Source of the DNA: CAZHAX01 sp964530325
GTDB taxonomy: Bacteria; Chloroflexota; Anaerolineae; B4-G1
Assembly: GCA_964530325.1 (NCBI GenBank)
Contig: CAZHAX010000023.1
Span: 1-49,045, forward strand
Length of the DNA stretch: 49,045 nucleotides
Direction: 5' to 3'
Below the pieces are notes generated by a model. It searched no databases, had not been told where the DNA came from, and saw nothing but the letters and a program-made list of their open reading frames with translations. Within the stretch, counting starts at the first letter, position 1. Every line of letters begins with the position of its first letter. Positions 20,401 through 25,334 of this stretch are shown here, piece by piece. The position numbers were made by a program, and so were the translations under genes.

Positions 20401-23400
20401 TCCGGGGCTACACTCGACGCAGACACGGGGATTGACCCCAAGTGGCGCCTGGCGTGGGAGATCGTGAATGAAGGCGCCTCCGGGCGCGAGCTGCGCGGCG
20501 CCGACCTGGCCGGCGCCAACCTGGCCGGGGCGGCGCTCGAGGGTGCTGTGCTCGAAGGGGCGGACCTGCGCAGTGCGAACCTGTGCGGCGCCGATCTGAC
20601 TGCTGCCGACCTGCGCTTGGCCAGCCTAGGCGCTGCATCGATCGACGATGAGACGGCTCTCGACCCGAAATGGCGCCTGGTGTGGGAGGTGGTCAACGAA
20701 CCGGTCTCCGGGCGCGATTTGAGTGGCGCGGACCTTACGGGCGCCGACCTGCGCGACTCCGACCTGCGCGACGTTGACCTCTCCGGGGCAGACCTGAACG
20801 GGGCCGATCTGAGCGGCGCGGATCTGCGAGGGGCGCGAATAGACGATGCGACGGTCATCGACGAGAGATGGCGGCTTGCCTGGGAGGTCCTGAATGAAGG
20901 GGCGGCGGGCCGCGACCTGAGCGGCGCGGACCTAAGTGGGGCGTTTCTCTGCGAGGCTGACTTCCGGGGAGCGATCCTGGCCGGTGCGGACATGCGCGGC
21001 GCACGGGCGAGCAAGGCGGTTCTCAGCGGGGCTGACCTTGGTCAGGCCAACCTGAACGAGGCAGATCTGGCCGGTGCCGACCTGAGCGGAGCGGACCTGG
21101 GGAAGGCGAATCTGTATGGGGCGGATCTGCGTGGAACTGACCTGACTGACGCCAGCCTGCTGGCTGCCGAGCTGCGCGGCGCGCGGATGGATGAGAAGAC
21201 GATCGTAGACGGCAAGTGGCGACTGCTGTGGGACGTCGTCAACCAGGCGGCTGCGGGTCAGGATCTGACAGGCGCGGATCTCACCGGGGCCAACATCAGC
21301 GGAGCGGACCTGGCCGGCATTGATCTGCGCAACGTGGATCTGGCGCGGGCTCAGCTCAGCGGAGCGAACCTGGGCGGAGCCGACCTGAGCGGGGCACAAC
21401 TGGCCAACGCGGACTTGAGACTGGCCAACCTGCGTGAGGCCAACCTTGAGAATGCCACGCTTGACGAGGCGAACCTGAGTGAGGCGGATCTGGGCGGGGC
21501 TAACCTGAGCAGGGCCTCCCTCCGCGGAGCGGACCTGACCGGGGCGGACTTGAGCCTCGCCGACCTGACCGACGCCGATCTGCGCGGCGCCGACCTGAGC
21601 GACGTAGAAATGGCCCAGTCCCAGCTTCGCGGCACCAAGCTTGATCTCGCGACGCGCATCGACGATAGACTGCGCTTGATGTGGGAGATCGCTAATGAGG
21701 GAGCGGCGGGGCGCGATCTGGCGGGCGCGGGTTTGGGTGGGGCGGAGTTGAGCGGGGTTGACCTGGCGGGAGCGGACCTGGCCAGGGCGGAACTGGCGCT
21801 GGCCAGCCTGGAGGAGGCGGACTTGAGCGGTGCAGACTTGAGGCTGGCCGATCTGCACGACGCCGACCTGCGGGGTTCGTGCCTGGCCAGTGCAGACCTG
21901 AGGCAGGCGAATCTACAGGGAGCCGATCTGTCCAGCGCCGACCTCCGGGCGGCGAAGCTTGATGGCGCTCTGCTGGGCGGCGCCAGACTAGACAGTGACA
22001 CGCGGATAGACGATAAGTGGCGCCTGGTTTGGGAGATTGCCACAGAAGGCGCCGCGGGCCGGGATATCGGCAGGACGGACCTGAGCGGCGCCAACCTGAG
22101 CGGGGCTAACCTGAAGGGCGCCCTTCTGGCGCGGACGGATCTGAGCAGGGCTGATCTTGGAGGCGCCAACCTCGATTCCAGCGACCTGAGCAGGGCGAAC
22201 CTGAGCGGGGCGGACCTGCGGATGGCATCTCTGCGCGATGCTGATCTGAGCGGGGCCAACCTCAGTGGGGCTGAGCTCAGGGGGGCTGATCTGAGAGGCG
22301 CCAACTTGACCACGGCGGAAATGAAGGGCACCCGCCTGGACGACGCGACCCGCATCGATGAGCGCTGGCGGCTGGTGTGGGATATCGCCAATGAAGGGGC
22401 CGTCGGTCTGGACCTGAGCGGAACCGACCTCAGTGGGGCGAATCTGCACGGGGTCCGGCTGAACAACGCCGATCTCAGCGGCTGCTCGCTCAGGCTCGCC
22501 AACCTGCGGGGCGCTGACCTCAGCGGAGCGCAGCTGGCGGATGCAGACCTGAGCGAGGCGAACCTGCGGGATGCGGATCTGAGGGGTGCGGATCTGAGCG
22601 GCGCCAATCTGGAGAGGGTCGAGCTGATCGGGGCGCAGCTGGACGAGGAGACCCTAATAGATGACAGCTGGCGGCTCATCTGGGAGATCGCCAATCACAA
22701 GGCGGTGGGGCGAGACCTGGTGGGGATCGACCTGAGCGGCGCTGAATTGGCCGGCGCGAACCTGGGCGGGGTCGATCTAACGCGGGCGGTGCTGGCGGAG
22801 GCCAGGCTGGCAGGAGCCAATCTGGAGGGGGCGAAGCTGATCGAAGCCGATCTGGCGGGAGCCGATCTCAGCGAGGCGAACCTGGGGGCAGCCGAGCTGG
22901 GCTACGCCACGCTCGCAGGGGCCGTGCTCGACTCGGCACTGCTGCAGATGGCCGATCTGAACGGCGCGGACCTGCAGGGAGCGTCGGCTGTCGGGGCCGA
23001 GCTGAAGGCGGCCAGAATGGGAGCGGCGAACCTGCGCGAAGCCAACCTGAGCAGAGCGGATCTGACCCGGGCCGATCTGAGCGGTGCTGACCTGAGCGGC
23101 ATCGACCTGAGCGGGGCGCTTCTCGGCGGCGCAAGCCTGAGTGCGGCGAAGCTGGGCGGTGCCAATCTGAGCGGGGCCGATCTATGCGGCGCGACGCTCG
23201 ATGGCGCGGAGCTCGACAGGGCGGATCTGAGCCAGGCCAGGTTGACCGAGGCAAACCTGGATGGCGTCCGATTGACCGGCGCGCACCTCAGCGATGCCGA
23301 CCTCAACGGGGCCAACCTCTTCTCGGCCAAGCTGATAGGGGCCAAGATGGACGAGGCGCAGCTGAGCGGCGCGGACCTGGGCAAGGCCGACTTGACCGGC

Positions 23401-23730
23401 GCCAATGCCAGTGGCTCCGATCTCAGCTTTGCTCACCTGCGGCAGGCCCGCCTCGATGGAGCGAACCTGACCGGAGCCAATCTCCGCGAAGCAATCCTGG
23501 AGGGCGCCACTCTGGCGGGGGCGACTCTCGACGATGCCGACTTCAGCGACGCGGACCTGACGAAGGCTGATCTGAGCGACGCTCAGATGGAGAGGACCGT
23601 GCTGATGGGAGCTAGGCTGGCCCAGGCCAACCTGAAGAACGCTCGAGTAGACCAGGCCCAGCTGCAGCAGGCTGCCTCGCTGGAGGGTGCGACGATGCCG
23701 GATGGCCGGTCACACGGGGCGAGGAAGTAG
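8437..23730 (+). CDS. giant pentapeptide-repeat protein, 5,097 residues
   Basis: One uninterrupted frame built almost wholly of A(D/N)LXX pentapeptides, a right-handed quadrilateral beta-helix fold. Residues 1-24 are non-repeat and basic, without signal peptide or membrane segment, so a cytoplasmic location is inferred. There are 44 conserved spacers of the form D-x-K-W-R-L-x-W-E-I-V-N-x-G-A-x-G-R-D-L. Their second Trp is at residues 181, 352, 443, 629, 715, 826, 942, 1013, 1104, 1215, 1311, 1387, 1528, 1639, 1735, 1831, 2052, 2168, 2264, 2375, 2446, 2747, 2838, 2899, 2995, 3071, 3157, 3233, 3309, 3380, 3476, 3537, 3633, 3704, 3845, 3916, 4007, 4083, 4149, 4265, 4416, 4532, 4648 and 4749. The chain ends in SLEGATMPDGRSHGARK, a cap of the kind I recall from other family members. 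It is very Asp-rich. Some relatives (MfpA, Qnr) mimic DNA and bind gyrase; nothing here proves that role. No catalytic domain is visible. Confidence 0.95.
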   Translation: MPEVKPAGWRGKLGIVKRGKALRSGDLAGYDLSSGNFPGASLHGADLSVADLGGANLRNADLSSANLAGARLHGANLSSADLTASKLTDADLTEAKLRLSAGVGADFSGAKIAGADLSGASLSGSRLTGADLSGANLDSADLSDADLCGACLGGASLQAAKLKGSMIDEATELDERLRFAWEIVNQGGAGRSLKGVDLSGTQLSGAALEGADLSGADLSLADLGGADLRRASLQQANLSGCRLGGADLRGADLTDADLESADLSQADLSGASLGGAQLRAAVLRQARLVRADLRSANLTDADLTSADLTLASLQDADVSGAILLDAVLLVTRLKGAIVDEGTQIDERSRFAWEIVCQGGAGRDLGGVDLSGADLSGADLSGATLTGAQLGRANLSRADLRSATLHDADLRGADLSGANLFRARLRGALVDAATQIDHKWHLAWEIVSRGASGRDLSKSDLSGAELRQADLRQAVLNRADLRDADLQEADLVGADLGGANLAAADLRRAKLAEAKLRNANLAGANLYEADLSGLDMSGADLTGASLSESNLTRADLSIATLRDATLTGANLAGAELGRADLRAADLALANLRDADLCGANLLNANLTGADLTGAKLDETTRVDDRWRLTWEIANQGAAGRDLSGIDLSGADFAETDLSEADLSRADLSGADLRSANLRNADLRGTDLRDADLWETQLIGCLIDEATQLDDKWRLVWELVNQRAAGRDLSGAALSGACLRGAELSWASLSEADLKEADLGDARLAGADLGGSDLIRADLSGADLSGADLGRANLAGANLVGAKLAGAHFAGAQLDGETQIDTKWRLIWEIGSEGAAGRDLREADLRGADLSACDLRQADLERADLVGADLSGADLAGANLAGANLSEAKLSRTDLAEARMRDAKLSGADLTFANAQGADLTGVDLVDARIDESTRIEPKHRLTWEIVNDATPGRDLSGADLSRAVLRGAELREANLNQADLRGADLTGADLFMADLRNAQLDEMTQLDATWRLAWQIVNHGAVARDLAGANLAGTDLAGADMGGARLGGANLTGADLSGADLEGADLQGACLYQANLEGARLDGAQLKGAQLDESTRIDDRWMQVWRVVDGQAAGSDLSGVDLSDAELSGADLVGADLSSADLRGSDLREANLSRANLRDSRLTGAKLGGANLQQADLREAQLAGADLHKADLSGANLAGSAIDSSTKIDPKWRLAWEVVNQADAGRDLNGADLSGTDLSGTYLGGAELVGVRLEGADLSQANLVNADLTGARLTGADLRGTDLTGADLSSAELAAARIDETTRIDDRWRLVWEIANEEVKGRDLSGVDLGGANLRGAYLVEADLSGANLSGADLGGANLEGAKLRRAELRGATLDEETKIDDKWRMIWEIVSGHGAGSDLGEADLSEADLRDSDLAGANLRGSKLAEADLRGVSFHTAILAEADLTRADLSWANLTGADLSRAKLKEAELCGTDLTGCDLSGAKLRGADLNGANLSGANLDGADLSGADLRVAKLDDATRLDDAYRLIWEIVNQRAAGRDLTGASLKGVSLSGADLSWTKLTEADLRQADLSGADMSGADLAGADLGGADLHEADLSAADLTAANLRGSDLTGASLLMAALRGTQFDDSTRSDAKWRLVWEIVNQGGRGQDLSSADLSGADLRGADLHGADLSGANLDGARLGGTDLSSANLRGASLDGADLTGANLKGTDLSMVDLREARLDDAAEVDAKWQAAWEIVNEGAAGRDLSGLDLSGTDLRGGDLSGADLSGTNLKRAKLNGVKLGEARLAGANLSDATLYGADLGGVDLAGAELRGAQIDRSTHIDAKWRLIWEIVNQRAAGRSLVGVDLSGADLAGANLHDADLSRARLAGADLADADLGNTRLGEADLSEAVLHDADLTGADLRGSRLCSADVGGAILSAADLRTADLSDADLSGASLSEANLSQSVLDRADFGGADLRAAALAGVSAVGVSFRGAELSGAELAGSDLSGADLRDAAVTDCDLTQVSLRGAELAGADLRGAELEGVDLLGADLRRTQLDLTTKLDPKWQLIWEIVNPGAIGRDLSGRDLSGFGLGGGKLSGANLSGADLTGTNLDGALLEGADLSAAKLSQANLGRANLSGANLRGADLAGADLRLADLASADLAYAALGGAHIDDTTQIDDKWRLAWGIVGDRTAGRDLSGSDLSEANLSGGNLRGARLESANLSAADLRGTDLSGSELTRADLSEADLRGTDLSGADLSGANLRGAELDDATGIDEKWRSVWQIANQGAPGRDLTGADLVGAFLVGASLSGAKLKRADLTDANLSGADLSKANLGGARLHNARLQGADLRDADLTGADLTGADLRETRLEGIDLRQVQLDDDTLLDEAWRLRWEILNEGGAGRDLSGVDLREADLREAVLTEADLSGAELSGADLSGALLSRANLTRSHLDADTRIAEKWRLVWQIVNEDRLEWDLKGADLSGANLEGVSLRGAKLAKADLSGASLGGADLSGADLSRADLSQAALRRAKLVQANLGGSKLIGADVALADLSGADLSDADLTGALVSEAVLASSRLNGAQLREASLDEADLRQADLGGADLTQARLTGADLTGANFTRATLSGANLSGARLSGANLSRVPLSQADLSRAQLAGAILEQADLSGAMLSETDLTDADLRGAELNGARLLSATLTGADLSGAHLRQADLSEARLMGARLLGADLSGAELGGADLSDANLQDADLSTAQLRGARVSETTQLDPTYRLVWEILNEGAAGRDLSGTNLSGFDLRGANLSAADLSRANLRGADLSGADLRLSKLDSADLRGANLSDADLSGAELSGARIDRSTVLDGKWQLMWQAANLATGGRDLSGIDLSGTDLRGVALQGVDLRGATLDGVDLRGAQLDETTLVDDKWRLVWDVVNLGGTGRDLSGRDLRNASLNGTDLSNTVLRDADLSGAGLRAASLSGSDLTRANLSGADLRGADLTGAALFRAHLLGAQLDDETQLQARWRTVWRIVNEGSAGLDLAQVDLSGANLSGADLRSAQMAGADLTDCDLSGANLDGADLSRVCLRGVALDSATRIQRRWRFAWEMVNEGGRGRNLSGADLRQAYLRDVDLSEAQLRRADLQGADLSGADLTGADLAGANLTGADLALAGLRGSRVDHATQLDAKWRLVWELVNHGAAGRDLTGVDLSGASLSGADLSGTDLSQADLRDADLRGVDLTGTMLFGANLRGAQIDEATVVDERWRLVWELVSSGGQDRKLAGVDLSGADLQDADLSRADLSKARLQGADLRGANLTGARLAQADVRGARLNGTTQLEEKWRLAWRLVNEGGAGEDLAGVDLSQAGLQGASLRQADLRKADLSGADLSEADLALSDLRGARLSQETMIDARWRLTWEIVNEGGEGRDLGGADLREADLSGASLAGANLEGADLSRADLRDVNLVRGDLRRARLTEADLCGANLTDADLAGVELRGTRIDDATQLDSQWLLAWRAVNEGAPGEDLSGVDLTNADLRDRDFTGADLSQTDLEGADLRGLQISAETQLHPKWRLAWEIVNLGAAGRDLQGADLEAANLQQADLPGANLAGARLSGASLRLANLKGADLREADLRNADLRGAELALVDLTGADLGGTLIDDATLLDARWRTMWSLLNEQVAGRDLRGADLRAAQLRGADLSEADLRDSDLGGADLAGADLAGAALQGALVDERTQLDGKWQLVWEIVNQGASGRSLSGADLSGADIGGADLTEASLSSADLQGASLASAEAPWAQFTSANLAGANLSGANLRGADLSGARLTEADLSEADLSEADLTAADLRDAKLDGAGLQWAQLDQAHLQGASFAGAVIGDDTQLEPKWRLVWELVNEGAGGRDLCGADLAGANLVGANLDGADFSGADLRGADLTGASLVGADLSEAILDEHTRLEGRSQLVWEIVSQGAPGRNLAGADLAGARLPRADLSSTDLSGADLSGADLTEANLRWSDLSGAVLRGASLDGADLEGASLSGATLDADTGIDPKWRLAWEIVNEGASGRELRGADLAGANLAGAALEGAVLEGADLRSANLCGADLTAADLRLASLGAASIDDETALDPKWRLVWEVVNEPVSGRDLSGADLTGADLRDSDLRDVDLSGADLNGADLSGADLRGARIDDATVIDERWRLAWEVLNEGAAGRDLSGADLSGAFLCEADFRGAILAGADMRGARASKAVLSGADLGQANLNEADLAGADLSGADLGKANLYGADLRGTDLTDASLLAAELRGARMDEKTIVDGKWRLLWDVVNQAAAGQDLTGADLTGANISGADLAGIDLRNVDLARAQLSGANLGGADLSGAQLANADLRLANLREANLENATLDEANLSEADLGGANLSRASLRGADLTGADLSLADLTDADLRGADLSDVEMAQSQLRGTKLDLATRIDDRLRLMWEIANEGAAGRDLAGAGLGGAELSGVDLAGADLARAELALASLEEADLSGADLRLADLHDADLRGSCLASADLRQANLQGADLSSADLRAAKLDGALLGGARLDSDTRIDDKWRLVWEIATEGAAGRDIGRTDLSGANLSGANLKGALLARTDLSRADLGGANLDSSDLSRANLSGADLRMASLRDADLSGANLSGAELRGADLRGANLTTAEMKGTRLDDATRIDERWRLVWDIANEGAVGLDLSGTDLSGANLHGVRLNNADLSGCSLRLANLRGADLSGAQLADADLSEANLRDADLRGADLSGANLERVELIGAQLDEETLIDDSWRLIWEIANHKAVGRDLVGIDLSGAELAGANLGGVDLTRAVLAEARLAGANLEGAKLIEADLAGADLSEANLGAAELGYATLAGAVLDSALLQMADLNGADLQGASAVGAELKAARMGAANLREANLSRADLTRADLSGADLSGIDLSGALLGGASLSAAKLGGANLSGADLCGATLDGAELDRADLSQARLTEANLDGVRLTGAHLSDADLNGANLFSAKLIGAKMDEAQLSGADLGKADLTGANASGSDLSFAHLRQARLDGANLTGANLREAILEGATLAGATLDDADFSDADLTKADLSDAQMERTVLMGARLAQANLKNARVDQAQLQQAASLEGATMPDGRSHGARK
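8977..22683 (+). repeat. 44-copy super-repeat inside the giant gene
   Basis: From the first to the last spacer tryptophan codon, 43 consecutive modules of 61 to 301 residues each consist of a variable number of pentapeptides plus one conserved spacer. The second Trp is present in all 44 spacers; the first (KW) in 37. Every module length is 5n+1 residues. Within the spacer, the hydrophobic centre positions run L, +6, +10, +10, so one 6-residue step is inserted per module. Module lengths are not multiples of 20, so spacers do not always fall on the same face of the four-sided helix. The DNA itself is highly repetitive (variants of gacctgagcggcgcc). Confidence 0.9.
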
Positions 23731-23830
23731 GCCAGGCTCAGGCGGGAGGGGTAGCCGGCGCTGCCTAGACGCGGGTCATTGGCTGGGCCGCCGGGCAGAA
23801 CGCTGCGATTTGGCTGGAATCGAGACGAGG

Positions 23831-23904
23831 CGCCCCCGGCGCGATTCGAACGCGCAACCTGCGGATTCGAAGTCCGACGCTCTGTCCAATTGAGCTACGG
23901 GGGC
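23831..23904 (-). tRNA. tRNA-Arg (anticodon TCG)
   Basis: A 74 nt cloverleaf on the minus strand with acceptor stem GCCCCCG/CGGGGGC, a four-base-pair D stem GCTC/GAGC, anticodon loop CTTCGAA (anticodon TCG, reading CGA) and T-loop TTCGAAT on a GCGCG/CGCGC stem. The discriminator is G. CCA is not encoded. It lies 48 nt downstream of tRNA-His and is probably cotranscribed with it. Confidence 0.95.
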
Positions 23905-23921
23905 TACCCACTGACAATGAA

Positions 23922-23941
23922 AGCCGGACCTTGATCCGGCT
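23922..23941 (-). other. hairpin between the two tRNAs
   Basis: A 7 bp stem (AGCCGGA/TCCGGCT) with a 6 nt loop, followed on the minus strand by TTC. It could be a weak terminator for tRNA-His or a processing element within a tRNA-His/tRNA-Arg precursor. I see no separate promoter for tRNA-Arg, which favours processing. Confidence 0.5.
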
Positions 23942-23952
23942 GCACGTACGAG

Positions 23953-24026
23953 GGTGAGTGGTGGGATTCGAACCCACAGTCTCCTGGGCCACAACCAGGT
24001 GCCTTGACCCTTAGGCTACACCCACC
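23953..24026 (-). tRNA. tRNA-His (anticodon GTG)
   Basis: A 74 nt cloverleaf including the histidine-specific extra G(-1) paired with C73. The acceptor stem is GTGGGTG/CACTCAC with one G-T pair. The anticodon stem is CCTGG/CCAGG with loop TTGTGGC (anticodon GTG), and the T-arm is GTGGG-TTCGAAT-CCCAC. CCA is not encoded. Confidence 0.96.
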
Positions 24027-24036
24027 AAGCGGCAGT

Positions 24037-24045
24037 ATTCTACCA
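24037..24045 (-). promoter_or_regulatory. tRNA promoter (extended -10)
   Basis: On the minus strand TGGTAGAAT (24037-24045) forms an extended -10. Its predicted start near 24030 lies four bases before tRNA-His. The -35 is weak (TTTGCT at an 18 bp spacing). Confidence 0.6.
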
Positions 24046-24068
24046 TAAGTAAGAACAAGGAGCAAACT

Positions 24069-24575
24069 ATGGTGATGGAGGGGCCGCCCGTTCGGCGTTT
24101 CGACGTATTGGTCCTAACCCCTTACTTCCAGGCCAGCGGGAAGCTGGAGACCGTCGGGGACGCGCTGCAGTTCATCAATGACCCTGCACGGCACAGCCTC
24201 TCGCTGCACGACGCCATGCTGACTCCCATAGCCCCGGACAGCACGGTCAGTTCCCTGCAACGCCCACACGTCTACGTGCGTAAGTTGCAGATTGCCATGA
24301 TGTGTTTCACCAGTCCGGAAGGACAGGAGGCGATCAGAACGCTGGCCCGTCGGGAGCTATTGGCCGCCTATACGCCGGTGGCCGTGTTCCAGGGGTACTT
24401 CCACATGGGAGCGGAGGCGCGCCTCGAAGACTTCCTGGACCTCTCGCCCGCCGAGATGATCCCAGTCAGCGAAGCGCACGTGTTCCCTCTGGTTGGCCTT
24501 CCTGAGCCGCTGCCGGAAGGACAGGGCTTGCTGCTGCTGGGCCGCGGACAGCTTCAGTTCTTCCACGAAGTGTGA
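24069..24575 (+). CDS. hypothetical protein, 168 residues
   Basis: I do not recognise this family. The protein is soluble (no signal peptide or membrane helix). It has alternating hydrophobic strands (VRRFDVLVLTPYFQASGKL, LLAAYTPVAVFQGYF, GLLLLGRGQLQFF), suggesting a beta-rich domain. The RRFDVLVLT...GKLETVGD start could be a sensor or ligand-binding fold. ATG at 24069 follows AAGGAG (24057-24062) at six bases. It is divergent from the tRNA pair and its stop codon directly abuts the stop of the convergent methyltransferase gene. Confidence 0.75.
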   Translation: MVMEGPPVRRFDVLVLTPYFQASGKLETVGDALQFINDPARHSLSLHDAMLTPIAPDSTVSSLQRPHVYVRKLQIAMMCFTSPEGQEAIRTLARRELLAAYTPVAVFQGYFHMGAEARLEDFLDLSPAEMIPVSEAHVFPLVGLPEPLPEGQGLLLLGRGQLQFFHEV

Positions 24576-25241
24576 TCACAGACCTGTTCCCTGCTTCTGA
24601 GCCAGCAGCAGCAGCACCTCCGCCCTTCCGACGGGCAACCAGGCCGAGCTGACCTTGAAACTCGTGCTCTTCAGGCAGGGCTCAGTCCGCCCCAGGGGTC
24701 GCGACTGCCCGGTTGCCTTGTACAGGGCACGCAGCAGGCACGCTGGTACCCCGGTGCCGGCTGGCCGCGCCACGGTGATCGAGACCAGCCTGCCCCTGTC
24801 GTCCAGCACCCTGTGGCACTCCTTCAGCGCTGCCGGGTCCGCTATGAACTCTGCGGGGAAGGTGGCCACCACGCTGCCGAAAGCCCTGTTCTCGAAAGGA
24901 AGGTGCTGGGCACGGGCGCGGACGAGCGGAGCTGCTGCCCCCCTGGCCGCGAGCCGCTTCTTGGCCAAGCGGCCCATGGAGACAGACAGATCGACGCCGA
25001 TTGGCGCAAGCCCTCTCTCGTACATCTCCACCAGCAGATGACCCGGACCGTGGCCCAACTCCAGCACGCGCTGGCCGCTCAGATGCTCGAGCGAGGCCCG
25101 GGCCCAGGCCCTCCACTGTCCGAGAGAAACGACCCAGGCCACAAAGTCGTAGGCCCAGGCGAGCTGGTTGTACAGCAGGTGGAAGGCAAGGTTGAGCAGG
25201 CGGAAGGCAAGGGCCAGCAGGCCTTGCCACAGTCTTCGCAT
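24576..25241 (-). CDS. class I SAM-dependent methyltransferase
   Basis: A 221-residue Rossmann-fold methyltransferase. Motif I is VLELGHGPGHLL (about residues 59-70), followed by the acidic end of the second strand (IGVDLS, about 81-86) and a post-II region HLPFENRAFGSVVATFP. The N-terminal 45 residues are amphipathic to hydrophobic (LLALAFRLLNLAFHLLYNQLAWAYDFVAWVV), suggesting membrane association or a lipid/quinone-like substrate. The layout resembles UbiE/COQ5-type enzymes, but the substrate cannot be assigned. Start ATG follows AAAGGG. Its TGA at 24576-24578 touches the TGA of the convergent gene, forming TGATCA with no spacer. Confidence 0.85.
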   Translation of the reverse strand: MRRLWQGLLALAFRLLNLAFHLLYNQLAWAYDFVAWVVSLGQWRAWARASLEHLSGQRVLELGHGPGHLLVEMYERGLAPIGVDLSVSMGRLAKKRLAARGAAAPLVRARAQHLPFENRAFGSVVATFPAEFIADPAALKECHRVLDDRGRLVSITVARPAGTGVPACLLRALYKATGQSRPLGRTEPCLKSTSFKVSSAWLPVGRAEVLLLLAQKQGTGL

Positions 25242-25266
25242 AGCTGCCCTTTCTCGGTGAAGCAGA

Positions 25267-25296
25267 CACCCCCGCCGTGTCCTCTAGGCGGGGGTG
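25267..25296 (-). terminator. strong hairpin downstream of the two-TM protein gene
   Basis: CACCCCCGCC (25267-25276) and GGCGGGGGTG (25287-25296) are perfect 10 bp complements with a 10 nt loop. The hairpin lies between the end of the minus-strand gene at 25335 and the start of the methyltransferase gene. There is no T-tract. Confidence 0.6.
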
Positions 25297-25334
25297 CGGA
25301 ATGGGAGACTAGGCTGCGGGCCGGCCTCCCGGCG

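Noticed and set aside
8977..22683. CRISPR-like regular repeats
   Set aside because: The repetition follows codon periodicity of a protein repeat, unit lengths vary widely and no unique spacers or identical direct repeats exist.
21351..22694. 447-codon open frame on the minus strand inside the giant gene, plus many others (for example 15502-16650, 19899-21014)
   Set aside because: They are mirror images of the repetitive pentapeptide coding sequence. Their translations are simple Arg/Ser/Ala/Pro or Gln/Val/Gly repeats, without start signals.
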